This document shows positions 23,245 to 31,309 of a stretch of 32,687 nucleotides of DNA, piece after piece. The notes below the pieces were generated by a model that did no database searches, had not been told where the DNA came from, and saw only the letters and a list, made by a program, of their open reading frames with translations. Source of the stretch: an uncultured Croceitalea sp. (GTDB lineage Bacteria > Bacteroidota > Bacteroidia > Flavobacteriales > Flavobacteriaceae); the NCBI GenBank assembly GCA_937959125.1, contig CALGQU010000029.1, positions 1 to 32,687 on the forward strand, read 5' to 3'. The translations under genes and the position numbers were made by a program. Within the stretch, counting starts at the first letter, position 1, and each line of letters begins with the position of its first letter.

Positions 23245-23973
23245 GTGGCAGATGGATTAGTCATTATACCAACCTACAATGAGATTGAAAATATTGAAGC
23301 GATCATTAGAACCGTTTTTGATCTTAAAAAAGACTTCCACGTACTTATTGTAGACGATAACTCGCCAGACGGTACTGCTGCTAATGTAAGACGGTTGCAA
23401 GAAGAATTTCCGGAACTATTGTTTTTAGAGGTAAGAAAGGAAAAGTCCGGCCTAGGAACGGCTTATATCCATGGGTTTAAATGGGCATTGCAAGAAGGCT
23501 ATGATTACATTTTTGAAATGGATGCCGACTTCTCCCATAAACCCAGTGACTTATTGCGTTTGCATAGGGCTTGCCTAAATGGTGCGGATGTTGCCATTGG
23601 ATCAAGATATAAAAAAGGGGTCAATGTGGTCAATTGGCCGCTTACACGAATATTGTTGTCCTATGGGGCCTCATTCTATGTAAAATTGATTACCGGAATG
23701 CGGATCCATGACCCAACCGCAGGATTTATGTGCTATAAAAAAGAAGTTTTACAGGCCTTGGACTTGGATGCCGTTAGGTTCATAGGCTATGCGTTTCAGA
23801 TAGAAATGAAGTTTAGGGCCTATTTAAAGAAGTTTAAGATAGAAGAGGTTTCCATCATATTTACGGACCGCGTAAACGGAAAGTCCAAAATGAATTCCTC
23901 CATTGTTAGGGAAGCCATTTTTGGGGTAATCAGCATGAAAATCAGGAGTTTATTTAGAAAAAAAACCTTTTAA
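23245..23973 (+). CDS. polyprenol monophosphomannose synthase-like glycosyltransferase (GT2)
   Basis: The protein is 242 aa from the GTG at 23245. This start gives the family's normal N-terminus (M)ADGLVIIPTYNEIENIE, whereas the TTG at 23224 falls inside a -7 box. The GT-A core shows VDDNSPDGT near residue 38, the metal-binding EMDADFSH near 91, and GSRYKKGVNVVNWPLTR near 120. The family transfers mannose (or a similar hexose) from GDP-sugar to polyprenyl phosphate at the inner face of the membrane. There is no C-terminal membrane domain. The pyrC ATG overlaps its stop by one base. Confidence 0.9.
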   Translation: MADGLVIIPTYNEIENIEAIIRTVFDLKKDFHVLIVDDNSPDGTAANVRRLQEEFPELLFLEVRKEKSGLGTAYIHGFKWALQEGYDYIFEMDADFSHKPSDLLRLHRACLNGADVAIGSRYKKGVNVVNWPLTRILLSYGASFYVKLITGMRIHDPTAGFMCYKKEVLQALDLDAVRFIGYAFQIEMKFRAYLKKFKIEEVSIIFTDRVNGKSKMNSSIVREAIFGVISMKIRSLFRKKTF

Positions 23974-25307
23974 TGAGACCTATACTTTTAAAACAATGCC
24001 TTGTTGTCAATGAGGGAAAGCAGGTGGAAACGGATGTTTTGCTCAAAGGCGATCATATTGAGCGTATAGATGCCAATATAACCCATGCCAATGCTCAAGT
24101 TATTGATTTGAAAGGGAACCATTTATTGCCCGGGCTTATTGATGACCAAGTACATTTTAGGGAGCCAGGCCTCACACATAAGGGAAACATTGAATCGGAA
24201 AGTAGGGCTGCCATTGCTGGCGGCATCACTTCTTTTATGGAGCAACCCAATACAAACCCGCAGACGACGACCATAGCCAAATTGGAAGAAAAATTTGCGA
24301 TAGCCTCCAAAAGTTCCTATGCTAATTATTCGTTTTTGTTTGGTGGCACCAATGACAATCTAGAGGAGTTAAAAAAACTGGATAAATACCGTTGTTCCGG
24401 GGTAAAGCTGTTTTTAGGATCGTCAACGGGCAATATGTTGGTGGATGATGAAAAAGTGTTGGAACAGATTTTTAAGAATACGGAACTGGTCATTTCAACC
24501 CATTGCGAGGATGAAGGGACTATAAGGGCTAATTTATCAAAATATAAAGAGGAGTTTGGGGACGATATCCCGATAAAATACCACCCCATTATACGTAGTG
24601 AAGAAGCATGCTATCTATCCTCATCAAAAGCCATTGCCCTGGCAAAGAAAACGGGGGCAAGGTTGCATGTGTTCCATGTTTCCACAGGCAAGGAAACGCA
24701 ATTGTTTGAGAATAGCATTCCCCTAAAGGAAAAAAAGATTACCGCAGAGGTCTGTATCCACCATCTTTGGTTTTCAGATGAGGATTATGAGGAAAAAGGA
24801 ACCTTGATCAAATGGAACCCTGCGGTCAAAACCAAAGCAGACCAAGATCAACTTTGGAAAGCGTTATTGGATGACCGTATTGATGTCATTGCTACGGACC
24901 ATGCCCCACACACCTTGGAAGAAAAGGATAATGCGTACACCAGTGCACCCTCCGGTGGGCCTTTGGTACAGCATGCCTTGCCCGCTATGTTACAACAGTG
25001 CAAAAAAGGAACGCTTTCTTTGGAAAAGATGGTAGAAAAAATGAGCCATAATCCTGCCCTTCTTTTTGATGTTGAAAAAAGAGGGTTTATTAGGGAAGGC
25101 TATTTTGCCGATTTGGTTGAGGTGGACATGCAGTCCAGCTGGAAGGTAACAAAAGCTAATGTTTTCTATAAATGTGGATGGTCACCGTTTGAAGGTGTTA
25201 CCTTTGATACGCAAATAAAACGAACCTTTGTCAATGGCCACTTGGCCTATGATCAAGGCATTTTTTCTGAACTTAAAAAAGGGAAACGACTTACTTTTGA
25301 ACGCTAG
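23973..25307 (+). CDS. pyrC: dihydroorotase
   Basis: This enzyme catalyses reversible cyclisation of carbamoyl-aspartate to dihydroorotate in pyrimidine synthesis. The 444-aa metal-dependent amidohydrolase shows DDQVHFREPG at residues 57-66, MEQPNT near 89, GLSSTGN-like LFLGSSTGNML near 146, STHCEDEG, HVFHVST and the catalytic ATDHAPH. The first histidine of the usual HxH metal motif is glutamine (Q59). I recall the same in other Bacteroidetes dihydroorotases, so it is a lineage feature rather than a broken gene. It overlaps the upstream GT2 gene by one base and precedes a DUF4296 lipoprotein. Confidence 0.93.
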   Translation: MRPILLKQCLVVNEGKQVETDVLLKGDHIERIDANITHANAQVIDLKGNHLLPGLIDDQVHFREPGLTHKGNIESESRAAIAGGITSFMEQPNTNPQTTTIAKLEEKFAIASKSSYANYSFLFGGTNDNLEELKKLDKYRCSGVKLFLGSSTGNMLVDDEKVLEQIFKNTELVISTHCEDEGTIRANLSKYKEEFGDDIPIKYHPIIRSEEACYLSSSKAIALAKKTGARLHVFHVSTGKETQLFENSIPLKEKKITAEVCIHHLWFSDEDYEEKGTLIKWNPAVKTKADQDQLWKALLDDRIDVIATDHAPHTLEEKDNAYTSAPSGGPLVQHALPAMLQQCKKGTLSLEKMVEKMSHNPALLFDVEKRGFIREGYFADLVEVDMQSSWKVTKANVFYKCGWSPFEGVTFDTQIKRTFVNGHLAYDQGIFSELKKGKRLTFER

Positions 25308-25311
25308 ACCC

Positions 25312-25749
25312 ATGAAGACCTTATTCTTTTTTTGTGGCTTTTTACTGCTTTTTTCCTGCGCGGAAAAAGTGATTGAAGAACCGGAAAACCTAATACCCAA
25401 GGATAAGATGACCGATATTTTGTATGATTTGGCACTATTGAATTCTACGGTTTCCGTAAATCGGGCAGCATTTGAAAAAAGGGGCGTTGAGGTCATGCCT
25501 TACCTCTATGAAAAATATAACATAGACAGTATCCAATTTGTAAGCAGCGATCTGTATTACGCTTCCATACCCTTGGAGTATGAGGCCATGTATACGGCTA
25601 TTGTGGAACGCTTGCAAAAAGAAGTGGACGATATCGAGGATGCCCGTAAACAAAAAAATGATAGTATCGTTAAGAACAAAGTAAAGGCAAAGGACAGTCT
25701 TTCCAAACAGCCAAAGGAACTTAAGATTCCCGCTCCCTCAAAAAAATAG
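25312..25749 (+). CDS. DUF4296 lipoprotein
   Basis: The protein is 145 aa from the ATG at 25312, 4 bp after the pyrC stop. The ORF-track start at 25228 lies inside pyrC. A lipoprotein signal (FFFCGFLLLFSC, Cys16 lipidated) is followed by the DUF4296 pattern IPKDKMTDILYDLALL and a helical remainder ending in a lysine-rich charged tail. Function is unknown; periplasmic or outer-membrane anchoring is expected. Its last 29 bp overlap the end of the convergent epimerase gene. Confidence 0.88.
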   Translation: MKTLFFFCGFLLLFSCAEKVIEEPENLIPKDKMTDILYDLALLNSTVSVNRAAFEKRGVEVMPYLYEKYNIDSIQFVSSDLYYASIPLEYEAMYTAIVERLQKEVDDIEDARKQKNDSIVKNKVKAKDSLSKQPKELKIPAPSKK

Positions 25750-26734
25750 CGCAACAATGGGCCAGTTGTTTTTCCAAATCCCCATAGGAAAATTGGGGAA
25801 GCAAACTGGGTAATTTCTGGTTGTTATAAATATCCTGTTTGTTAAAAAGGCGCACCATTTTTTTAGATAACCTCCTGGGTTTTCCCGTGCATAGGGAATA
25901 GCACCAATCCAAACGCCAGAGGAGTTCCAATTGCCAAGATCGGAGTTCTTTTTTAGGGGGCTTTTTTCCTAACCCTATGGCCAGTAATTCCATGATCTGT
26001 TGATAGCTCATGTTCCGGTTGACCAAGATAAACCGCTCATTCTTTACTTCGGATTGCATTAATAGTACCATAGCCATAACCACATCGTTAACGGTAACAA
26101 AACCGGTTCCGTTTGGTAAATAATGGGAAGGTGCTTTCCATGCCGTGCTAAACAGAAGTCCACTTCCGGTTTTCCAAGACCCGATTCCTATAACAACCCC
26201 AGGGTTAATTATCGCAATGTCTATACCCTCTTGGGATGCCCGCCATACCTCCATTTCACCCAAATGTTTGGATATGGCATAGCCGTTATTGTCATCCATG
26301 TTCCATTCCGTAGCTTCCGTAACCTCTTTGTTTCCAATAGGGGAACCCAAAGCCGCAATGGAACTCACATAGCAGATTTTTTTTACTTGGGCGGCAATAC
26401 CCGCATTGACCACATTGGCGGTACCCGCTACGTTAACATGCAATAGCTTTTTATAATCTTTGGGGTCAAAAGAGATAAGGGCCGCTGCGTGGAATACATG
26501 GGTAATTCCCTTAAACGCCTGTTCCAAGGCAACAATATCGTTGATGTCGGCCACCACCCAATGGATGGTATCAAACGCCTTTTTCCAATCCGTTGCATAA
26601 TAGGAAAATACTTTCCTGGCTTTTGCAAGGCTTTTTTCAGTACGATAAATGGCCCTAGGTCTTTGGCCATCTTGCACCAATCTATACAATAGATGCGCTC
26701 CTACAAGACCGGTACCACCCGTAACTAGAATCAT
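25721..26734 (-). CDS. NAD-dependent epimerase/dehydratase family protein
   Basis: The protein is 337 aa from the ATG at 26734. This start places the nucleotide motif VTGGTGLVGAHLL at residues 4-16; the longer ORF-track version adds 47 residues upstream of it. It is an extended SDR with catalytic YAISKHLGE (Tyr and Lys three apart) and VNVAGTANVVNA. The overall pattern is nearest the dihydroflavonol-reductase/3-beta-HSD group, but the substrate is unknown. A perfect -7 box (TACATTTG, 26738-26745) ends three bases before the ATG, implying a leaderless or very short-leader mRNA. Confidence 0.88.
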   Translation of the reverse strand: MILVTGGTGLVGAHLLYRLVQDGQRPRAIYRTEKSLAKARKVFSYYATDWKKAFDTIHWVVADINDIVALEQAFKGITHVFHAAALISFDPKDYKKLLHVNVAGTANVVNAGIAAQVKKICYVSSIAALGSPIGNKEVTEATEWNMDDNNGYAISKHLGEMEVWRASQEGIDIAIINPGVVIGIGSWKTGSGLLFSTAWKAPSHYLPNGTGFVTVNDVVMAMVLLMQSEVKNERFILVNRNMSYQQIMELLAIGLGKKPPKKELRSWQLELLWRLDWCYSLCTGKPRRLSKKMVRLFNKQDIYNNQKLPSLLPQFSYGDLEKQLAHCCAIFLRERES

Positions 26735-26737
26735 GTT

Positions 26738-26795
26738 CAAATGTACCCATTTGCATTTAAAATAGTGACCAAGTACGGTTAAGATTCTATATTTG
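26738..26795. promoter_or_regulatory. divergent promoters of the epimerase gene and tyrS
   Basis: Within the 85-bp gap two exact TAnnTTTG -7 boxes face outward: TATATTTG at 26788-26795 on the plus strand, 24 bp before the tyrS ATG, and TACATTTG on the minus strand (26738-26745), directly before the epimerase ATG. Neither has an ideal -33 TTTG at 19-21 bp. Confidence 0.5.
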
Positions 26796-26819
26796 CAGCA
26801 GAAACCATAACTTTTTAAA

Positions 26820-28118
26820 ATGGCCAAAAATTTTGTTGGGGAATTAGCATGGAGAGGTATGTTGCACGATGCCATGCCGGGAACGGAAGAACACTTGCAG
26901 AAAGGAATGCAAGCGGCCTATGTGGGTATTGACCCTACGGCAGATTCTTTACATATTGGCCATTTGGTAGGTGTAATGATGCTTAGACACTTTCAATTGG
27001 CAGGCCATAAGCCCGTTGCCTTGGTAGGGGGTGCTACTGGGATGATCGGAGATCCCTCTGGCAAGTCCGCAGAGAGGAACCTTTTGGATGAGGTTACCTT
27101 ACGCCATAACCAAGAAGCCTTAAAGGAACAACTAGGGCGTTTTTTGGATTTTGGTAGCCAAGAAGCAAATGCCGCTATCTTGGTCAATAATTATGACTGG
27201 ATGAAAGATTTTTCCTTTTTGGATTTCATTCGTGATGTTGGTAAGCATATCACCGTAAATTATATGATGGCCAAGGATTCCGTAAAAAAGCGCTTATCGT
27301 CAGATGCCAAAGAAGGCATGTCCTTTACGGAGTTTACCTATCAATTGGTGCAGGGCTATGATTTTCTTCACCTGTACCAAACCCATAACTGTACCCTTCA
27401 AATGGGGGGTAGTGACCAATGGGGCAATATTACTACGGGAACGGAACTCATTAGACGTATTGGTGGGGGCAAAGGCTATGCATTGACCTGCCCTTTGATT
27501 ACCAAGGCGGACGGCACCAAATTTGGAAAAACCGAAAGCGGCAATATTTGGTTGGATGCTAACAGGACATCACCATATCGTTTTTACCAATATTGGCTGA
27601 ATACCTCTGATGAAGATGCGGAGAAGTACATCAAGATTTTTACGTTGCTATCCAAAGATGAAATAGAAACGCTAATAGCAGCACATAAAGAAGCCCCGCA
27701 CATGCGGGCGTTACAAAAGCGCTTGGCAGAGGAAATTACGGTGATGGTGCATTCCAAGGAAGATTTGGACAACGCCGTAAAAGCGAGTAATATCTTGTTT
27801 GGAAAATCAACTTCCGAGGATTTAAAGGGATTGGACGAAGCAACCTTCTTGGATGTTTTTGATGGGGTGCCCCAAGCAGAAGTGGGTATGGACCAAATTG
27901 AGGAAGGCTTGGACATGATAGGTGCACTGGCCGCTAAAACAGGTTTTTTGGGCTCCAACGGTGAGGCCCGTAGGGAGTTGAAACAGAATTCCATTTCCGT
28001 AAACAAAGAAAAAGTAAAGGAAGATTATAGCATTACCAAAAACGACCTGATCAACAATAAGTTTGTGCTGCTACAAAAAGGTAAAAAAAATTACTACGTA
28101 ATTCTAGTACGGGAGTAA
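26820..28118 (+). CDS. tyrS: tyrosyl-tRNA synthetase
   Basis: This class I synthetase charges tRNA-Tyr. The 432-aa length fits bacterial TyrRS. HIGH is exact at residues 45-48 ([10 protein letters not shown]), GSDQWGN lies near 199, and the KMSKS equivalent is KFGKT at 234-238, as in bacterial TyrRS. A C-terminal S4-like RNA-binding domain (about 365-432; [23 protein letters not shown]) is present. It has its own promoter box and no neighbours in the same pathway. No clear terminator follows. Confidence 0.97.
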   Translation: MAKNFVGELAWRGMLHDAMPGTEEHLQKGMQAAYVGIDPTADSLHIGHLVGVMMLRHFQLAGHKPVALVGGATGMIGDPSGKSAERNLLDEVTLRHNQEALKEQLGRFLDFGSQEANAAILVNNYDWMKDFSFLDFIRDVGKHITVNYMMAKDSVKKRLSSDAKEGMSFTEFTYQLVQGYDFLHLYQTHNCTLQMGGSDQWGNITTGTELIRRIGGGKGYALTCPLITKADGTKFGKTESGNIWLDANRTSPYRFYQYWLNTSDEDAEKYIKIFTLLSKDEIETLIAAHKEAPHMRALQKRLAEEITVMVHSKEDLDNAVKASNILFGKSTSEDLKGLDEATFLDVFDGVPQAEVGMDQIEEGLDMIGALAAKTGFLGSNGEARRELKQNSISVNKEKVKEDYSITKNDLINNKFVLLQKGKKNYYVILVRE

Positions 28119-28229
28119 ACAACCTTTTAGGGAATAAAACATCTTTTATAAAACGGTCTACGTAGCTATGTAGCGGCTCATCTTAATTAGTGGCAAAATT
28201 TGGGTTGATACCGTACTAAATTTTAGGAA

Positions 28230-28622
28230 ATGAAAAATTACCTAATACTTCTTTTGACCTTATGTGTCCTTTCTTGTTCTTCCGACGATAGTACGGAGGG
28301 TATGGATACCGCTTTAAGCGGGGTGTGGACATTGACCAATGTTTCTTGTTTTTGTGGATTTCCCGATCCACTAGGTTTTGAACAAACGGAGCTTCGTTTT
28401 AATACGGAGAACAATGAAATTCTTGTTTCGCAGAATGGCAACGGTTTGGAGTATTTTAGGCCGGCAGGCCGGTATTCGTATCAAGAAGTAGGGGAAACTA
28501 TTGTTCTTGATGATGGCAGGGCGTATCGCTTTACTTTAGACGGCAACGTACTTACTTTAAATTTTGTGGACGAGCCCCTAATTGCCGATGATGAAATAAG
28601 CTATTCCTTAAGAAGAAACTAG
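28230..28622 (+). CDS. small lipoprotein, lipocalin-like
   Basis: The 130-aa protein has a lipoprotein signal (ILLLTLCVLSC, Cys16) followed by SSDD, a common Flavobacteria pattern. The mature part begins LSGVWTLTNVSC and alternates beta strands to ISYSLRRN, resembling the single-domain 'lipocalin-like' lipoproteins of Bacteroidetes. A CFCG pair could form a disulfide. No function can be assigned. It ends 3 bp from the stop of the convergent LuxE-like gene. Confidence 0.8.
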   Translation: MKNYLILLLTLCVLSCSSDDSTEGMDTALSGVWTLTNVSCFCGFPDPLGFEQTELRFNTENNEILVSQNGNGLEYFRPAGRYSYQEVGETIVLDDGRAYRFTLDGNVLTLNFVDEPLIADDEISYSLRRN

Positions 28623-28625
28623 GGG

Positions 28626-29609
28626 TTATATCACCATAAGGTTGCAACCCCGTATTTCTGCATGGTCAAACCTTCCGAGTACCTCAAAAGAACCATTGGC
28701 ATAAACCCTACCTAAATCTTGGGTGGCAATAAACGAACAGGAATTGCTATTGGCTAAATCAATGATGTTGATACCCCCGCTTTTCCCAGCATTCTGCAAG
28801 GAGAGAGGATCCTCGGTATCCCGGGTAAGTACCTTCATCCAAGGAGGACATTGGAACAAGCCATTTCCTTTGGAGTAAGCTTGGGAGAGCAATTCCGTCA
28901 TCCCGTATTCCGAGTGGATTTGGGCAACGCCCATTTTTTCCTGTAAAAACGAATGCATTTCTTCCCGTATCATTTCCTTTCGCCTTCCCTTCATTCCGCC
29001 CGTTTCCATAATAGTGGTATGTTTTAGCGGTACGCCAAAGTGCTCCGCAAGATCCAATAAGGCAAAAGAAACCCCTAAAAGAAGGGTTTTTACACCTTTA
29101 GCCTCCAATTGCAACAGGGTCGTTTTTAATTCATCCAGATTATTCAAATAAAAACCACTTTCATCATACTTGGACAGATTGATAAAATCATGGGCCATAT
29201 GGATAAGGGAAGAACCGCTGCGTTCCAAATAAGAAGGTAGCAAGGCTAGGATACAGTAAGAGGATACATCGCCATAAAAAAGTTCAAAAGCGTTCCTAAA
29301 ACTTTTTTCGTATAAGGAAATATCGGTCACATAATGCTTGCTGGTACTACCTCCCGTAGTGCCACTACTGCTAAAAATAACAGTGGTTTTTTGAGTGCCG
29401 GTGATAATTTTTTTGGATTTAAAAAAGGCGATAGGTAGAAATGGGATGTCCTTTAAAGTCTTTATCTCATTGGGTGTTATGTTCAAATAATCGCAATAGC
29501 TTTTATAAACCTTGTTTTTGGCATATTGCAGCTGGAATACCTTTAGGGCTAGGGCTTCAAACTCCAATGAAGTCTTAATAGCGAATATGGCGTCGGTGTC
29601 CATTGTCAT
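28626..29609 (-). CDS. LuxE-family acyl-protein synthetase-like protein
   Basis: The protein is 327 aa from the ATG at 29609 (MTMDTDAIF). The ORF-track start at 29627 is a TTG inside the promoter box, and 29603 is an alternative ATG. The core resembles the LuxE/acyl-protein synthetase branch of adenylate-forming enzymes: FSSSGTTGGSTSKH near 87 (P-loop-like), SYLERSGSSLIHMA, ETGGMKGRRKEM near 208, HSEYGMTELLSQAYS and a C-terminal DLGRVYANGSFEVLGR. LuxE activates a fatty acid for reduction. No luxC/luxD or luciferase genes are nearby, so this is not bioluminescence; such stand-alone copies occur in Flavobacteria with unknown acyl substrate. Confidence 0.85.
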   Translation of the reverse strand: MTMDTDAIFAIKTSLEFEALALKVFQLQYAKNKVYKSYCDYLNITPNEIKTLKDIPFLPIAFFKSKKIITGTQKTTVIFSSSGTTGGSTSKHYVTDISLYEKSFRNAFELFYGDVSSYCILALLPSYLERSGSSLIHMAHDFINLSKYDESGFYLNNLDELKTTLLQLEAKGVKTLLLGVSFALLDLAEHFGVPLKHTTIMETGGMKGRRKEMIREEMHSFLQEKMGVAQIHSEYGMTELLSQAYSKGNGLFQCPPWMKVLTRDTEDPLSLQNAGKSGGINIIDLANSNSCSFIATQDLGRVYANGSFEVLGRFDHAEIRGCNLMVI

Positions 29610-29613
29610 TGGT

Positions 29614-29621
29614 GCAAAATT
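29614..29621 (-). promoter_or_regulatory. -7 promoter box of the LuxE-like gene
   Basis: On the minus strand TAATTTTG matches TAnnTTTG and ends a few bases before the ATG at 29609. It overlaps the TTG start of the ORF track, supporting the shorter protein and a very short leader. Confidence 0.45.
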
Positions 29622-29627
29622 AGCCAA

Positions 29628-30032
29628 AGTTAACTAGCCCGCGGCAAGCCCGTGACGCATTTGTAAGAAACAAGATTTTAATTTTAAGGCAGGCTTTGGG
29701 GCAGTACAGCCTTTGACAAGGGCTGGCAACCGTTGAAAAAAAACTCCCAATACGTATTACAGGGAGCAATACATCAGGGGAAAACTCGTACTGGACTCCT
29801 CGATACGTTCTTGCAGAACACTCGAATGGGACTCCTCGATATGTTCTTGCAGAACACTCGGAGTCCAGAAATCCCGGTCATTGAGGTTTCGCACAGCGAA
29901 ATGTATCGAAATGACTTTTCCCAACATATATTGGCCTTTTCTCTAAAACGCTGTAAATGTATATCGAACCCATGTTACATAAAAAACCCCGCTCCATGGA
30001 ACGAGGTTTCCTAAAAATATATTGATATAGGT
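29628..30032. repeat. repeat-bearing intergenic region with two hairpin elements
   Basis: No credible gene lies here; the 93-aa track ORF is built from the repeats. A 32-bp unit (GGACTCCTCGATAYGTTCTT...) occurs twice, at 29793-29824 and 29829-29860, with a 36-bp period and one mismatch. The second copy closes with GGAGTCC to make a stem-loop with inner GTTCT-TGC-AGAAC. A second element at 29877-29915 has GTCATT/AATGAC ends and inner TTTCGC-ACA-GCGAAA. Both look like the short palindromic repeats spread through Bacteroidetes intergenic DNA. Confidence 0.75.
29983..30010 (-). terminator. terminator of the upstream mini T9SS gene (minus strand)
   Basis: Read on the minus strand, the hairpin GGAAACCTCGTTCCATGGAGCGGGGTTT has a GC-rich stem with the loop around CATG and runs into TTTTTT. 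It lies about 23 bp after the stop of the 107-aa gene. Confidence 0.85.
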
Positions 30033-30356
30033 TTATTTGACGACCAGTTTTCTGGTCATGGTCTTTTTATCTTCGGTGACTTGCAATACGTATACTCCGG
30101 GGACCAATTTGGAGATATTCAAGGTATTGGTCGCAATTTTATCTCGCAGCACTACTTCTCCAAAAACATCGAACACTTGTATCTGTTTATTGCCGTTGCT
30201 GGCCGTTGTAATGTATACCTCTTCCCCATACGCAGGATTGGGATACATTTTAAAACCTTTTACTTCAAGTGGTTTGGCGTCATTGACAGTGACCAGTTCT
30301 TGGCCAAATGTGAATAGTGGTAGAGCCATAAGTAGAATTAAGTAGATTTTCTTCAT
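30033..30356 (-). CDS. miniature T9SS type A sorting-domain protein (A)
   Basis: The 107-aa protein has a signal peptide (about 1-18, IYLILLMALPLFTFGQ), a linker of about 14 residues, and then only a T9SS type A C-terminal domain: GFKMYPNPAYGEEVYITT ... IQVFDVFGEVV ... GVYVLQVTEDKKTMTRKLVVK. No separate cargo domain exists. The sorting domain normally targets a passenger through the outer membrane via PorV/PorU and is cut off, so what this protein delivers is unclear. It is about half identical over 74 ungapped residues to the 102-aa protein at 30972-31280. A 15-bp palindrome lies ~40 bp upstream and a strong terminator follows. Confidence 0.88.
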   Translation of the reverse strand: MKKIYLILLMALPLFTFGQELVTVNDAKPLEVKGFKMYPNPAYGEEVYITTASNGNKQIQVFDVFGEVVLRDKIATNTLNISKLVPGVYVLQVTEDKKTMTRKLVVK

Positions 30357-30971
30357 ATATGCTGATTTGGGAACAAAAGCATAGTAAAAGTATGTAATTG
30401 AATTACAGGGTTCTAGAAAATGTTGTGAAACGCAAAAGATTGTAGGTAAGACCGATGAATGGTATGCTCACAAGCAAATTACGTAGGAAAAGCCGTGTTT
30501 TTTAGTACCCTCCATCTTTGCTATGCTAATACCACCTCCTTTCGTCTGATGGAAAGAACTTGTATTTTAGCTTGACAGGAAATTAATAGATCTTTTGAGA
30601 AAGCCTCCCCTCTTCAAATAATATCAATTTCAATCCCTCCGTCTTGTCAATACTTGACAATCCACCTCCCTTTAAAAAAGGGAGGAGTTTTTGGTTTAAG
30701 AAAATGCTTTAGCTCTCCTCTTTAGAGAAGAGGGGAATGAATTTCGACTAACAGGAGAAAGAAAGGGGAGATTGACCTTAATCCCATAAGGTTAATGCCC
30801 ACTATCGACTCTCCCCCTGGCTTGCCATTACATGGCAAGCTAACTCCCTTTTCCAACACGCGGATCGGTATAGTATTAGAAAAAGTTTAAACCACTTTTT
30901 AAAATACAAACGTTTAAAAAAAGAAAGGTTGCTTTAAAGAAAACAAAAAGGTGAAGTTTGCTTTTTGGGTA
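30357..30971. repeat. 615-bp intergenic region rich in hairpin repeats
   Basis: No ORF worth calling. From about 30600 to 30850 hairpins cluster: CCTCCCTTT-AAA-AAAGGGAGG (30665-30685, followed by GTTTTT on the plus strand), CCTCTT-TAGAG-AAGAGG (30717-30733) with its GAGAAAGAAAGGGGAGATTGA tail (30755-30775, matched at 19698), an ACCTTA/TAAGGT dyad near 30776-30793, and GCTTGCCAT-TAC-ATGGCAAGC (30820-30840). CTCCCCC and GGGGAG motifs border several of them, like the C/G-run insert in leuS. The upstream part (30357-30600) holds the promoter and palindrome of the mini T9SS gene. Confidence 0.65.
30393..30407 (-). promoter_or_regulatory. 15-bp palindrome upstream of mini T9SS gene A
   Basis: TGTAATT-G-AATTACA is a perfect palindrome with a single central base, 37 bp before the ATG at 30356 on the minus strand. 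A -7-like TGCTTTTG lies between it and the start, which fits an operator or activator site. The regulator is unknown. Confidence 0.45.
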
Positions 30972-31280
30972 TTACTTGATGATCAATTTTCGGGTAGCTA
31001 CGTTGTCTTTCTCCAAGACCCGCAAAATATACACCCCTTTATCCAAGTTGGATACATCCAACTCTTTACCTAGGATTGTCGCTTTTAGCACTTGGGTTCC
31101 CAATACATCAAAAATATGTATTGTTTTTGGGGCATTGTCCGCAGTGGTAATGTAAATCTTTCCAGAAATGGTGGGATTAGGATATAGCTTAAACCCATCA
31201 ATATCCCCTCCTTGTTGGGATTCTTGGGAGAAACCAACGGCGACCATAAGGAAGAAAATGACAGTGTAAAGTTGCTTCAT
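30972..31280 (-). CDS. miniature T9SS type A sorting-domain protein (B)
   Basis: The 102-aa protein has a signal peptide (about 1-18, YTVIFFLMVAVGFSQ), a ~10-residue polar linker (ESQQGGDIDG) and a T9SS type A sorting domain: GFKLYPNPTISGKIYITT ... HIFDVLGTQVL ... GVYILRVLEKDNVATRKLIIK. As in protein A there is no passenger. An exact -7 box (TATATTTG on the minus strand, 31310-31317) lies 30 bp before the ATG, giving it its own promoter. It lies downstream of the beta-helix-like lipoprotein gene, beyond a terminator. Confidence 0.88.
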   Translation of the reverse strand: MKQLYTVIFFLMVAVGFSQESQQGGDIDGFKLYPNPTISGKIYITTADNAPKTIHIFDVLGTQVLKATILGKELDVSNLDKGVYILRVLEKDNVATRKLIIK

Positions 31281-31309
31281 ATAGAGTTGGGGTTACAAAA
31301 GCTATACCA

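Noticed and set aside
26735-26875. Longer N-terminus of the epimerase (384-aa version)
   Set aside because: The extra 47 residues are unlike the family, overlap the tyrS start and lie upstream of the exact -7 box.
29793-29860. Possible CRISPR array (two near-identical 32-bp units)
   Set aside because: There are only two units with a 4-bp gap, no spacers of normal length and no cas genes. The unit folds as a repeat hairpin.
29733-30014. 93-aa plus-strand ORF with internal repeats (GLLDTFLQNTR, GLLDMFLQNTR)
   Set aside because: It is a translation of the tandem hairpin repeat plus the terminator region. It has no family pattern and crosses the neighbouring gene's terminator.
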